The notes: generated by a model from the letters alone, not told the origin. A DNA stretch of 64,000 nt from Tremella fuciformis (GCA_032768795.1 CP136496.1:2267148-2331147), one strand, 5' to 3'; counted from the first letter of the stretch, positions 1 through 9,819 are shown. Program-made: numbers and translations.

Positions 1-67
1 CATACTCCCTGCGAGGCAACCTCGACTTCCCAGCTCGACGCGGACTATCCTACGTCCGGTCTTGACA
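1..67 (+). repeat. 3' end of left LTR of element 1
   Basis: These 67 bases match 7107-7173 exactly and end in CTTGACA, the LTR terminus. The rest of this LTR lies outside the window. Confidence 0.9.
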
Positions 68-69
68 TT

Positions 70-84
70 AGATACATTCGACTA
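70..84 (+). other. Primer-binding site with self-complementarity to the LTR (self-priming type)
   Basis: Two bases after the LTR, AGATACATTCGACTA is the exact reverse complement of 7052-7066 inside the LTR. A TATA-like ATATAGTA lies about 30 bp before 7052 (around 7021). If transcription starts near 7052, the 5' end of the RNA could fold back onto this site, as in the Tf1/sushi retrotransposons. No tRNA-like TGG start is present. Confidence 0.65.
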
Positions 85-115
85 TACTTGCACTGAGTAT
101 TGCAAGTCGAGGAAC

Positions 116-1390
116 ATGAGTGCTTCCACTCGCCAACTACGGTCGCATGTCGACCCGGACTCGGAGGACCTCGACACTCCTACGGAGGTTGAGGAACTCC
201 GACGTCAGATACTCGAGCTTCGCCAAGCCAAGGAGCAGAGCGACTCGGCCCTAGCGGCCGCCCGTCTCGCATTGGCCGAACGGGCCACCCCGGCAACCAC
301 TCATCACACGGGAGCCGCGCAAGGTATACCCCTGGAAGAGATCACGGACACGGATCTCGACCACGACCACTCGCCGCTCGAGTCCGCTCAGAGGATTTCG
401 AACGCGACGAGATCCTTCAAGGTGAACCCCCCAGATGAATATCACGGTGACCGCGATAAGCTACCGCAATACATTACCCAGGTACGAATGTACCTTAGCA
501 TGCAAGGCGGTGGCCTGGACTCGCGGAGGCAAGTCATTTGGGCGGCATCCTACCTACGGGGAAATGCCCTTCGTTGGTGGGAACCGTACTTCAACAGGCC
601 GAAAATCGAACAACCCCTTTTTTGCTCCGACTTGGACCATTTCATTTCCGAGTTACAGGACATGTTCGGCGACCCGGATAGACACCGAATTGCGGTGCAG
701 CGACTCAAGAAACTGTCGCAAACCCGCACGGTCTCAGAATACTATGCACGATTCCTGGCGATCTCAGCCGATGTGGAGTATGAGGACCGTAGCCTACGAG
801 ACATGTTCGAGTCGGGTCTGCGACCCGAGATCCGCCTGGCCATAGCGAATCGCGAGCACGAGCCCAGATCCCTAAAAGAGCTGGCGGACGTAGCGATTCG
901 TCTCAATGTACAGCAGGACAGTGTCCGCAACAACTTGCTGCAGCGCGAGCCGGAGCGAGCTACCTCGAAAAGGTTCGGCGAGGCGCCGGCGACAACTCAC
1001 TCTCGCGACCGCGCCGACAGACCTTCGAGGGACTACGTTCGATCCCCGAATCCGCCCTCTCGACCCCCGACCAACCAGAGATATCGGAAGGACGACGGGC
1101 ACTCGAGGGGTAGGATCTCGCCCAGCGAAAGACAGCGACGGATGGACAAAAACCTGTGTCTATACTGTGAGAGCCCGGATCACATTGTAGCCAACTGCCC
1201 CACGGCCCCGAAAACGCGAGCTCCTCGAAACAGCCCCGCATCGGGGGCGAACGCAGTCCGCCTCAATGGTATTAGACACGAATCACCGAATGCGAACGCC
1301 AACCTCGATCATACGAAATTCGACAAAGACGATTGGGAAAACAAGTTGGCGTACCCCAGCCCCGCGGCGGCGAGGTACGCCTCAGCGTGA
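116..1390 (+). CDS. Gag polyprotein of element 1
   Basis: A 424-aa Gag starting at the ATG at 116; the frame is open upstream but without an earlier ATG after the LTR. A coiled-coil-like N-terminal stretch (L/E/R-rich, residues ~20-65) precedes a retrotransposon Gag core with the W-A-x-x-Y-L-R-G-N-A-x-x-W pattern around residues 145-160. A CCHC zinc knuckle follows (CLYCESPDHIVANC, spacing C-x2-C-x4-H-x4-C), near residue 350. It would form the capsid-like particle and bind element RNA. It overlaps pol by 58 nt; pol is in the -1 frame. Confidence 0.92.
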   Translation: MSASTRQLRSHVDPDSEDLDTPTEVEELRRQILELRQAKEQSDSALAAARLALAERATPATTHHTGAAQGIPLEEITDTDLDHDHSPLESAQRISNATRSFKVNPPDEYHGDRDKLPQYITQVRMYLSMQGGGLDSRRQVIWAASYLRGNALRWWEPYFNRPKIEQPLFCSDLDHFISELQDMFGDPDRHRIAVQRLKKLSQTRTVSEYYARFLAISADVEYEDRSLRDMFESGLRPEIRLAIANREHEPRSLKELADVAIRLNVQQDSVRNNLLQREPERATSKRFGEAPATTHSRDRADRPSRDYVRSPNPPSRPPTNQRYRKDDGHSRGRISPSERQRRMDKNLCLYCESPDHIVANCPTAPKTRAPRNSPASGANAVRLNGIRHESPNANANLDHTKFDKDDWENKLAYPSPAAARYASA

Positions 1391-4300
1391 CCGCCACCTT
1401 CGCCGCACTCCCAATCTCGACGCCAGCTATTCCTGATACCCCAGACCTTTTCCATATACCTGTCGCGATCGCAAACAAACAATCACTAGTCTCCCGAGCG
1501 CTGCTCGACACCGGGGCCTCCCGGAACTTTATAGAGAAAACCTACGCCATCGAGTCGAAACTCGAATTGCGCCCTTCTAGAATCAAACAGACCCTACGAT
1601 TAGCGGATGGCTCCCGCAGCGCTATCGAACAAGAGGTTACCCTCACCCTCTTGCTAGGGGAAGGGTTCCAGCCTTACACAGCTACATTTCTGGTCGCCAG
1701 ACTAGATGTGGGCCCCATCATCCTTGGGGCGCCATTCTTCAAAGAAGTCAAGCCAACGCTCGACTGGGATAACCTGGCCATTCAACCTCCTCCCTCGAGA
1801 TCACACCAGGGCAAGTCGGGAAAACTAAAAGCAATCTCCCTCATCTCGGCCGAGGCATTCGAACAGATTACGGACGAACCCAAGGGGGCGATCTACCTAC
1901 GAGCCATCTCCGTGGACCCACCTCGGATGGAGGAAGTGGTACCTACGGAATACCACGAGTTCCTGGATGTCTTCTCGGAGTCGGAGGCCACCAAGCTACC
2001 TCCTCATAGGCCTTTCAACCACCGCATCCCGCTACTCGACGGCGCTGAGCCGACATTCGGCCCGATCTACTCGCTGTCCGTGACCGAACAGGAGGCCCTC
2101 CGAGACTACTTGGATACGAACCTCAAGAAAGGCTTTATCGTACCTTCGGAGTCGCCAGCGGCCTCGCCAATTTTATTCGTAAAGAAGAAAGACGGATCCT
2201 TACGCCTCTGCGTGGACTACCGCAAGTTGAATAACATAACCGTCAAGAACCGTTATCCCCTACCGTTGATCGGAGATCTACTAGACCAACTCCGTGCGGC
2301 CACTATCTACTCAAAAATAGACCTACGTGGCGCGTACAACCTCCTCCGGATCGCCGCCGGGGAAGAATGGAAAACCGCATTCAGAACTCGGTTCGGGCTG
2401 TTCGAGTACCGAGTGATGCCATTCGGCCTCACGAATGCCCCAGCCTCATTCCAACACTTGATGAACCACATATTCCGCGATGTGCTGGACATTTTCGTCA
2501 TAGTCTATCTGGACGACATACTTATCTTCTCGAAGTCACGGAGCGAGCACGAGAGGCACGTCAAAGAAGTCCTACAACAACTGCGGAAATTCGAACTGTT
2601 CGCAAAACACGACAAGTGCCAGTTCCATACCGACTCCGTAGAGTTCCTGGGCTACATCATCGACCCGAAGGGCGTATCGATGGACCCGAACAAGGTGCGA
2701 GCGGTGTCGGCATGGCCAGCACCTCGGAACGTCAAGGAAGTCCAATCCTTCCTGGGTTTTGCAAACTTCTATCGAAGGTTCATAGCAGGGTTCGCCAAGG
2801 TAGCTAAGCCACTGCACGAACTCACTCGGAAGTCGACCCCGTTCTCCTGGTCGGAACCGCACCAGGCGGCGTTCGACCTGCTCAAGACGAAAATGACGAC
2901 CGGACCCGTCCTGAAACACTATGACCCAGACCAGGAATGCGTGGTAGAGACCGACGCGTCCGATTTCGCGATCGGGGCAGTCATATCCCAGAAAGACGGG
3001 GAGAATGGGCTGCGCCCAGTCGCATATTCGAGTCGAGTCATGTCGCGAGCCGAGTTGAACTACCCGATACACGACAAGGAATTCTTGGCAATCGTGTACG
3101 CTTTCAAGGAATGGCGACACTACCTGGAAGGTGCCCGACACCGGACACAAGTGCTCACCGACCACCGCAGCCTGGAAACCTTCTTGTCAACCAAGCAACT
3201 GACCCGACGACAGGCACGATGGGCAGAGATGATGGCAGACTTCAACTTCGAGATCTCCTATCGTTCGGGGAAGCAAAGTACTAAACCGGACGCCCTCAGT
3301 CGAAGACCGGATTACCTCCCCACCGACTCGACAGCCACGAGCCTGTCTCAGGAACTCAACGGACACAATTTCCGACCGCTCCTGTCCTCAGAACAGTTGC
3401 TACTCTCCCTACAAGTACAGCTGCTGGGCAAGACGCCGTCCGACTTGTACGAAGGGGACGACGAGCTAGGATCATTGATCGCGGACGGAAAAGTAACCCA
3501 AGACACGCAAGGATACTATAGACACTCGAAAGCATACTACTGTCCCTCGAAGTCTCGGACAGAGGTCATCGAGGCACATCACGATATAGTCTCGGCCGGT
3601 CACCCTGGACCCCGAAAGACTTATCAGGCAATTAGGCAACACTGGTGGTGGCCGAACATCAAGACGGATGTAGAGAAATCTGCGGCGGAGTGCGAGAAGT
3701 GCCAAAGAAACAAGCCCTCGAGACAGAAACCGTACGGCCTCCTTCGACCGCTCGAACCGCCACTACGACCATGGGCAGACCTGTCTGTGGACTTCATAGT
3801 CGACCTGCCCACCTCGAATACCTACGACTCCATCATGGTTGTCGTGGATCGCTTCTCGAAGATGGCAGTATTCGCGCCCTGTCACAAGTCGATCACCGCT
3901 AAAGGAATGTCCGAAATCTTCACGGATAGAGTATATACTCGTTTCGGCATACCCGACAGCATAGTGTCGGATCGTGGGAGTCTGTTCGTATCCAAATTCT
4001 GGAAAGCCTTCTGCCAAGGCCTAGGAACCAACCTGCGCTACTCGACAGCATACCACCCACAAACAGACGGACAAACCGAGAGAACGAACCAGTGGCTGGA
4101 ACAGTACCTACGCAACTATGTGAACCTCGAACAAGACAATTGGGTGCCCCTACTGCCGCACGCGGAGTTCTGCTACAATAGCACGCACCACGCCTCGCTG
4201 GGTATGAGCCCCCTGGAGGCCTACACCGGGAGAGCATATCGTACGACCCTAGTCGATCCGCCAGGAGACCTGTCCGACCTGCAAGTTCCAGCAGCCGCCG

Positions 4301-4929
4301 ACCGGGTTCAGCAGCTAGAACAGCTGCACCATCGAATACGAGGGAACTTGCTCAGAGCCCAAGAAGGGTGGAAGAAGCAATATGATAAGCGTCGACGTAC
4401 ACCGGACTTCCAAGTAGGGGACAAAGTCTGGCTAAATGGCAAGAACTTGCGCACGCTCCGTCCGACTAGGAAATTCGACCACCGTCACGTAGGACCGTAC
4501 TCCATACTAGAAAGGATAAACGAGAACGCATATAAACTGGACCTGCCTCCGGAATTGGTCGCCAATCGAGTTCACCCAGTCTTCAACGTAGAGCTCTTGT
4601 CGCACGTTCGTGGGGCTCGAGTCGAAGCGCAACCCGCGCTGGTCGCTCCGCCACCAGCCCCACACACTAGCGAGGAGGAGCTTTACGAAGTCGAAGGGGT
4701 ACTGAAACGAGCTCGACGATCCCGGGGTAAGGCAAGACAACTCGAGGACCAGGTCCTTGTGAAATGGAAGGGGTACCAACAACCGACCTGGCAACCAACA
4801 GACTCTCTAAAGAGAGACCCGCGGTTCGAGTCGTGGATGAAGGGCATCGAGGACAGCCAAGTCGAACCCCTAGTATCCGATGCGAAACGCATAAGGCGCG
4901 CCCCGCGCTGGAGAACGGAGTCGGCATGA
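1333..4929 (+). CDS. Pol polyprotein of element 1 (protease, RT, RNase H, integrase)
   Basis: About 1,198 codons, open from 1333 without its own good ATG, so probably made by -1 frameshifting from gag within 1333-1390. Domains in order: aspartic protease (LLDTGA, ~59), reverse transcriptase (VYLDDI, ~392), RNase H (ETDASD, ~539), integrase with the HHCC zinc region (~747-790: HH...C-x2-C) and the catalytic D...DRG...E series (~819-915), and a C-terminal chromo-like segment (VLVKWKGY, ~1140). Ty3/gypsy order (integrase after RNase H) plus the chromo-like tail places it among the chromoviruses. No internal stop is seen. Confidence 0.93.
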   Translation: MGKQVGVPQPRGGEVRLSVTATFAALPISTPAIPDTPDLFHIPVAIANKQSLVSRALLDTGASRNFIEKTYAIESKLELRPSRIKQTLRLADGSRSAIEQEVTLTLLLGEGFQPYTATFLVARLDVGPIILGAPFFKEVKPTLDWDNLAIQPPPSRSHQGKSGKLKAISLISAEAFEQITDEPKGAIYLRAISVDPPRMEEVVPTEYHEFLDVFSESEATKLPPHRPFNHRIPLLDGAEPTFGPIYSLSVTEQEALRDYLDTNLKKGFIVPSESPAASPILFVKKKDGSLRLCVDYRKLNNITVKNRYPLPLIGDLLDQLRAATIYSKIDLRGAYNLLRIAAGEEWKTAFRTRFGLFEYRVMPFGLTNAPASFQHLMNHIFRDVLDIFVIVYLDDILIFSKSRSEHERHVKEVLQQLRKFELFAKHDKCQFHTDSVEFLGYIIDPKGVSMDPNKVRAVSAWPAPRNVKEVQSFLGFANFYRRFIAGFAKVAKPLHELTRKSTPFSWSEPHQAAFDLLKTKMTTGPVLKHYDPDQECVVETDASDFAIGAVISQKDGENGLRPVAYSSRVMSRAELNYPIHDKEFLAIVYAFKEWRHYLEGARHRTQVLTDHRSLETFLSTKQLTRRQARWAEMMADFNFEISYRSGKQSTKPDALSRRPDYLPTDSTATSLSQELNGHNFRPLLSSEQLLLSLQVQLLGKTPSDLYEGDDELGSLIADGKVTQDTQGYYRHSKAYYCPSKSRTEVIEAHHDIVSAGHPGPRKTYQAIRQHWWWPNIKTDVEKSAAECEKCQRNKPSRQKPYGLLRPLEPPLRPWADLSVDFIVDLPTSNTYDSIMVVVDRFSKMAVFAPCHKSITAKGMSEIFTDRVYTRFGIPDSIVSDRGSLFVSKFWKAFCQGLGTNLRYSTAYHPQTDGQTERTNQWLEQYLRNYVNLEQDNWVPLLPHAEFCYNSTHHASLGMSPLEAYTGRAYRTTLVDPPGDLSDLQVPAAADRVQQLEQLHHRIRGNLLRAQEGWKKQYDKRRRTPDFQVGDKVWLNGKNLRTLRPTRKFDHRHVGPYSILERINENAYKLDLPPELVANRVHPVFNVELLSHVRGARVEAQPALVAPPPAPHTSEEELYEVEGVLKRARRSRGKARQLEDQVLVKWKGYQQPTWQPTDSLKRDPRFESWMKGIEDSQVEPLVSDAKRIRRAPRWRTESA

Positions 4930-4961
4930 GGTCTCTGCATAAAATACAACCTGGACTACAA

Positions 4962-6641
4962 TCACTTGCGGCGGCCGCGCTTCGTCTTGAGGGCGCCAAG
5001 CGCGGCGCGCTGTGGCGCCTTCGCCTCACTGGCAGTCTTCTCCTTGGTCTGCAGTCGGGTCGTGCGGTGCGGGATGTCGGATTCCGACTCGAGGGACTCA
5101 GCTCGGGCAGACAGAAGTCGAGTAACCGAGTGGTGCCGGTCGGGAGACGAGTGAATGGAGGGCGCGGGCGAGTCCTCCAATAGCCGCTTCAAACCACCCC
5201 CACCGACCACCGAGGGACCCGCAACCCCCTCCTCAGCGCCTTCGGCCATCGCGTCGTCCAAAGAGCTCCAGTCGAGTGTAGACACCAACGGAGGATCACC
5301 CGAGTCTAGCAGAGCGACTTGAGACTCGCCGCGGAATGCAGTCCGGTTCAAATGCTGCAAGTCAGATCTCGACAAGACCAAGACGAAATCCGACTACACT
5401 TACCTGATATTTGGAGTAATTGATTCTATAGATCTCCAAGATAGCATTACGGGCCAGACCGGGTTTCGCATCTGCAAGTAGAGCTGCCGCCTGGCGGTGA
5501 ATTCCTGCGATAACACCCTTACGACGAACGACCTCGTCGGCAGGGAGGACGAGTTGAGCTCGGGGCCCAAGAGCGGTGTTGGGCAAAAGGGTGCAGTGTT
5601 TCGACTTGAGCATACACCCAAGACACCTATACGTCAGCGAAAATCGAGTACGGTAAGTCGAAAACATACTTCTGCGCCACATACCGCCTACCATCGACCT
5701 CCACAACCGGGCAGACGCAGAGTAGACCCGAGTAGCCCGACATGGGAGGGCGATTATGGGACACACAGGCTGCACAACGCTCCGCCCCCATCAGGACGCC
5801 CCACGAGCCGGAGTCAAGCGCTTCGAGGATGTTCGACCCGGTATCCGCGGTGTCGCCAGTACGAGTCGAAATGTACGACTCGATCCACGAGTAGAAGGAC
5901 TCGATCCTCGAGTCGTCGTGTCCAACGACCTCCGGTTCTTTCAGCGGGTACCGATACACGCGATTCAGACGCTTGACCACCAACTCTTCGCCTTCAACCC
6001 TCGGGAACACCCCACTAGGAGTTCGACCTGCCTTGGTCGGCGAAGGAGTAGGGATCGGCTGACCCGGGCTCGAGTCGGGGGCCGAGCCGAACAAGTCGCT
6101 CAGACCGACCTCAGTAGCCGAAGACACGACTTTGGCAGGCGGAGATGCGGCCTTAGGGAAGCCCAAAGGGCGATGAGCATGACCCTTTTGACTAGCCGGT
6201 GTCTCGGGAATGCTGCTCGAGCCGAAGGGTGGTTGACGAGAGATAGGAGAGGGATCCAAGATGTGTTTCTTGGGTGAGAGACGACCGATGGGAGCAAGGG
6301 GAGCCTTGAAAGGCGATTGAATAGGCGGGAATACCGACTCAGCACGAGCAGGAGTCGACTTTACGGGAGAGGAACCCTAACAGCTTAACTCGAAGTCCGT
6401 CTACTGGCATTCGACTCACGGATTTATCCCTTTCTCGACGTAAAGCCGCCTTCCCCGCAGCAACCAGCTTGTCGACCTCAAACTTGAAAATGGCATTTTC
6501 GGGCTGCGCTTCGAGGTTCTCTCGAGCGGCCTGGAGTTGAATTCGATAGTCGTCCGCCGAGGCCGTACCGAGGTACGCCTCATCGTAGGCATCTTGTATG
6601 CCCTGCTCAACATTGAATCCGGCCAGCTCGTCGTCGACCAT
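4962..6641 (-). CDS. Antisense four-exon gene inside element 1, unknown function (Cys-rich)
   Basis: Between pol and the right LTR a coherent gene reads on the opposite strand. Exons are 6641-6420, 6376-5670, 5626-5404 and 5354-4962; introns are 43, 43 and 49 nt. Donors are GTGAGT, GTATGT and GTAAGT; acceptors end in TAG, TAG and CAG; the last two introns have CTGAC branch-like motifs. The sum is 1,545 nt, giving 514 aa. Residues ~1-75 are acidic/helical, ~75-200 are Ser/Pro-rich, and a central region holds paired cysteines (ERCAAC, CVCP, then KCLGC...HC formed exactly across intron 2). The C-terminus is basic (KTKRGRRK), possibly a nuclear signal. I do not recognise the family. Splicing removes only the antisense introns; on the element's own RNA this region is the 3' non-coding part. 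Confidence 0.72.
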
Positions 6642-6860
6642 GATGAGAACAGTACGAAAGACGACTCAAGGAAGACGAAGTCCGGACACAACAACCAGAA
6701 CAACAACTTGCATGAAAGGGTAAACAACGGCGTCTCTCGGGCTTACGGGCGTGGCATCTACCTCAACGAACCGAACACACAGTGCCAAAGGACGCAACAT
6801 CGAATAAAGGATGTCAACAACCGAGGATGTCGGGTCGACATCAAAGAAGAGGGGGGCGAC

Positions 6861-7173
6861 TGTCAGGACTGTGGCACTGAGACTGTGGCGGAATGAGACA
6901 AGGCCAAGTGCCACACGGCCTGACTCAGCCAACCGCCCACTTGCCTCATCCGGGTGAAGTAGCCGAACTGCTAAATGCGGCACTCGGACTGTCTAGTATA
7001 GTTGAACGGTTTTCGAATACATATAGTAGACATTCGAGTAGAGAAGATCTCTAGTCGAATGTATCTCTTGTACTCTCAGTCTACTTCTAGTAACCCTACT
7101 CGATTGCATACTCCCTGCGAGGCAACCTCGACTTCCCAGCTCGACGCGGACTATCCTACGTCCGGTCTTGACA
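6861..7173 (+). repeat. Right LTR of element 1 (313 bp)
   Basis: Runs from TGTCAGGACT to ...GTCTTGACA, with short terminal inverted repeats TGTCA/TGACA, and is preceded by a purine-rich tract. It contains a TATA-like ATATAGTA near 7021 and the 15-nt self-priming segment at 7052-7066. Confidence 0.9.
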
Positions 7174-7174
7174 T

Positions 7175-7285
7175 GAGCTTGGGCAACGACGGAGCGGGAG
7201 CTCTGCCTTTCTGTGGTCCTGCCATAGCAGGAGCGACGAGCGCGGCGAGTAGGGCGGCAGTAGACGCGAGAGGGAAGTAGACCAT
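7175..7285 (-). pseudogene. 5' end of a secreted-protein gene disrupted by element 1
   Basis: Reading leftward from an ATG at 7285, the first 37 codons give a classic signal peptide: a hydrophobic core (TAALLAALVAPA) followed by AMA-like small residues, then a basic/proline-rich mature start. The frame runs straight into the LTR at 7173. The rest of the gene must lie left of the element, outside the window. The protein family cannot be told from 37 residues. Confidence 0.6.
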
Positions 7286-8114
7286 AGCTGAGACTCCCGT
7301 CTAGAGATGAAGTCGTCCGGAGGGGGAAGAGGGGGGGAGTTGTTGACGAGCGAAGAGGAATGAATATCTGATGCGACCAGCCCTATGTATATACATTCTG
7401 ACCTGTCTTGTACCCATCCTTCGTCGTCTTCTGCCACTTGGACATGGTTGTTGTTCCGCAGGGCAAGGTACTAAGCAGGGCCAGGTGAATGTATGACCTT
7501 GTCGATCAGCCGACGGTTGGCCGTTTCAGGGCAAACCTTGTTTACTCGGGATTACACAACGGCTCATCGGATGGACCACGAGATCATCCCAAGGTTGTTG
7601 GAACATTCGGCACCCAGTTGCTTCGAAACGTTCCTCGTCTTCGAGAACAAGTCTCTCACAAGCGCGATGCTGCGGCGCCAAGACACCACGGCATAGAAGG
7701 CTCAAGTGCATGTTGCCAGCGTCAGTAGGGCACCCTGTAAAGTTCGGCTGGAAGGAGCCGAGACCGTCCAATGTGTTATGTATCGGGCAGTGACGACCCA
7801 TCGCCATATCGTCGCGGCCACCCGCTACTCCGGACGCTATTTTAAGCACTCTGATGCCATGTGCATACTGTTGGGCAGTGTGATGCTTGGCAGGTTTGTG
7901 CTCGGAGACGGCAGCAACATCGCCACGACAGACAAACACTCAAGTGAACAGTCATCTCTTCGACGACGGGAGGAGACTCACTCTCCTGCTCAAGATCTTC
8001 CTGACGTCGCATTGCAAGAGCATCAAAGCCTAACTAAAGGACGGTTTCCTCACGGCGTTGATAGCTCTCTAATCAAATTTTAACCTTGTTGCCCGCCTAG
8101 ATTCTCTCAATCAT
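7286..8114. other. Intergenic region, nothing recognised
   Basis: Includes the likely promoter of the disrupted secreted-protein gene just right of 7285. Short ORFs at 7489-7939 are on both strands, lack splice partners and resemble nothing I recognise. Confidence 0.4.
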
Positions 8115-8243
8115 TTACATCTCAAATTCCATCTCAAGCCTGTCGATGCCCAACTCGCCTTCCCGTCCGACGCTATGCTCTGCCGCACGAATCGGGTAGC
8201 CCGCATTGGGCATCGAAAGGGTACTGTAGCCAGCTGGCATATT
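8115..8243 (-). pseudogene. Relic of a sugar-transporter C-terminus
   Basis: On the minus strand a frame ending at the stop codon at 8115 reads IRAAEHSVGREGELGIDRLE. It closely matches the C-terminal tail of the transporter at 9820-11637 (VRAAEHGVVRNGEIGADKIE). Nothing upstream resembles the rest of a transporter, so this looks like a leftover of a duplicated, mostly deleted paralogue. Confidence 0.6.
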
Positions 8244-8363
8244 GACGCGCCTATCTAGCCTGGCGATCCACGCTGAACAAACGGGCGCCTGTTTGTGGCG
8301 CGGCCCAGCAGATCAGTTGCTCAATCACCGTCAGCGACACCACTCTGACCCTCTACTTCTAGT

Positions 8364-8660
8364 CACCTCTTAGGTCACGACCTCGATCAATACTACACGG
8401 CATCCGGCTCCTACGTCCAAGTATGCGCGTCTCGCAGAGCGGGACAGATGAGCCCCAGCCGACATCATCTGCTTCTTTGGCCGGTGGCGACCGTCCGCGA
8501 CGCTATTTTGATTCTCTGCGTCGTCGATCACCTCTTAGGTCACGACTTCAATCATTACTGCACAGCATCCGGCTCCTACGTCCAAGTATGCATGTCTCGC
8601 AGAGCGGGACAGACAAGCCCCAGCCGTCATCATCTGCTCCTTTGGCCGGTGGCGACGACA
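8364..8660 (+). repeat. 165-bp direct tandem duplication
   Basis: The stretch beginning CACCTCTTAGGTCACGAC at 8364 recurs at 8529 with few changes. The second copy falls within the N-terminal part of the ORF at 8423 and duplicates its start codon (second in-frame ATG at 8588). Confidence 0.75.
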
Positions 8661-9589
8661 AGGGCGACGGCAAGGGCGACGGCAGCGGTGCAGATAGTGT
8701 ACAGCAGGCCAGCACAAGCGCTGTTAAGCCTTCATTCCCGCCGAAACCGCGCGATGCTTCACGCCTTTCGTCCCGTCCAGAACCCAGGGCTTTTATCGTC
8801 CCACGTGCATTTCTCGCTTCTCGACCATCGCAGGATCACCATATCCCCAACGACTCTGCGCTCGATCCGGGTGATGGCAACAGCAAGGGCGATGGCAACG
8901 GCACAGATAGTGCTCCTCAGGCCAGCACAAGCGCTTCTCATCATCCTCCAGGGCCTCTATTCCCGCCGACTCCGTTCAAACCCGATCCTGCATGGCTTCC
9001 TGTGCCTATAGGACTCGGGCCTTCGCTTGCACCGGCCTCTTCCCCTTCTCGAGCATCGCAGGATCACGATTTACCAAACGACTCTGCGCTCAATCCGGTG
9101 ACAAGCACCAAATCCGCCTCGAACCATCCCCACGGCCCTCTCCTCGCCACAACGTTTTTCCGACCCTCCACGGGCACGGATAGCTTCCCTTCAAGGGAAT
9201 CGCCACTCTTGCAGTACTGGGGCACAGGGCTACTCCGGGGGATTGCCCCGTATCTCGAGACTTCCGGCCTGGTCCCATTATCTGCATTAACCATGATCGA
9301 TCTTCGTCAGATCAAACATCCGGGACATGCCGCATGTGGAGGTCGCATGGGCGGCACCTCTCAGGTTGGAGACGAACCCTACTGGGTCATCAGCATCGGC
9401 GTTCGTCCGGGTTCCATGGACAGACGCGAGGCCGCTTATTTGGCTCTCGAACTTCGGCAGCACCTGGACTCGATTCTGGCGCCACTGTTACCACGAGGGG
9501 AGACCGAACTCGACTATAATCGGGACAAGCTCCATGTGGAGGTGAGAAACCAGGTCCCGGGAGGTTTGTTTGCCAACGGTGACGGATGA
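8423..9589 (+). CDS. Hypothetical low-complexity Ser/Pro-rich protein
   Basis: A single open frame of 388 codons. The N-terminal third is built from a 165-bp tandem duplication. The middle holds two imperfect copies of a Gly-Asp-Lys/Ser-rich block (GDGKGDGSG / GDGNSKGDGNG, each followed by QASTSA). The last ~90 residues (from about 9310) look more ordered and charged. The ATG at 8588 (residue 56) is an alternative start. No domain is recognised. The ordered C-terminus may be the only functional part, or the ORF may be a fortuitous product of repeats. Confidence 0.4.
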   Translation: MRVSQSGTDEPQPTSSASLAGGDRPRRYFDSLRRRSPLRSRLQSLLHSIRLLRPSMHVSQSGTDKPQPSSSAPLAGGDDKGDGKGDGSGADSVQQASTSAVKPSFPPKPRDASRLSSRPEPRAFIVPRAFLASRPSQDHHIPNDSALDPGDGNSKGDGNGTDSAPQASTSASHHPPGPLFPPTPFKPDPAWLPVPIGLGPSLAPASSPSRASQDHDLPNDSALNPVTSTKSASNHPHGPLLATTFFRPSTGTDSFPSRESPLLQYWGTGLLRGIAPYLETSGLVPLSALTMIDLRQIKHPGHAACGGRMGGTSQVGDEPYWVISIGVRPGSMDRREAAYLALELRQHLDSILAPLLPRGETELDYNRDKLHVEVRNQVPGGLFANGDG

Positions 9590-9819
9590 TTGGGTCTACA
9601 GTACAAACGGAAGGAGCAGCCAAAGAGGGTAACCTTCTCAGATAATACTCAGTTAGAATCGCTTCACATGTAACTCAAGTCAGCTACTCCGCTTTGCCTA
9701 CTCCGCATCGCCATCCGGACTCGTCCCGTCACCACCATCATGCATTACCACTGAAACCTGATGACCCTTTCCTTGCCCGCAGCACAACTTCCGTCCCTCA
9801 TATCCACTCGCAACCTTAC

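Larger units (their letters stand above)
1..7173 (+). mobile_element. Ty3/chromovirus LTR retrotransposon, element 1 (left LTR truncated by window edge)
   Basis: The first 67 bases are identical to 7107-7173, the end of the right LTR, so the window starts inside the left LTR. Order is LTR, primer-binding region, gag, pol (protease, RT, RNase H, integrase, chromodomain-like tail), an antisense spliced gene, polypurine tract (about 6843-6857), LTR. The LTR is bounded by TGTCA...TGACA. gag and pol are open over their full length and the visible LTR parts are identical, which suggests a recent, possibly active copy. The right flank (TGAGC, 7174-7178) would be the target duplication; the left copy lies outside the window. 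The element interrupts a secreted-protein gene. Confidence 0.93.

Noticed and set aside
2572..3165. 197-codon antisense ORF within pol of element 1
   Set aside because: Lies opposite conserved RT/RNase H coding sequence and has no splice partners; a shadow of pol.
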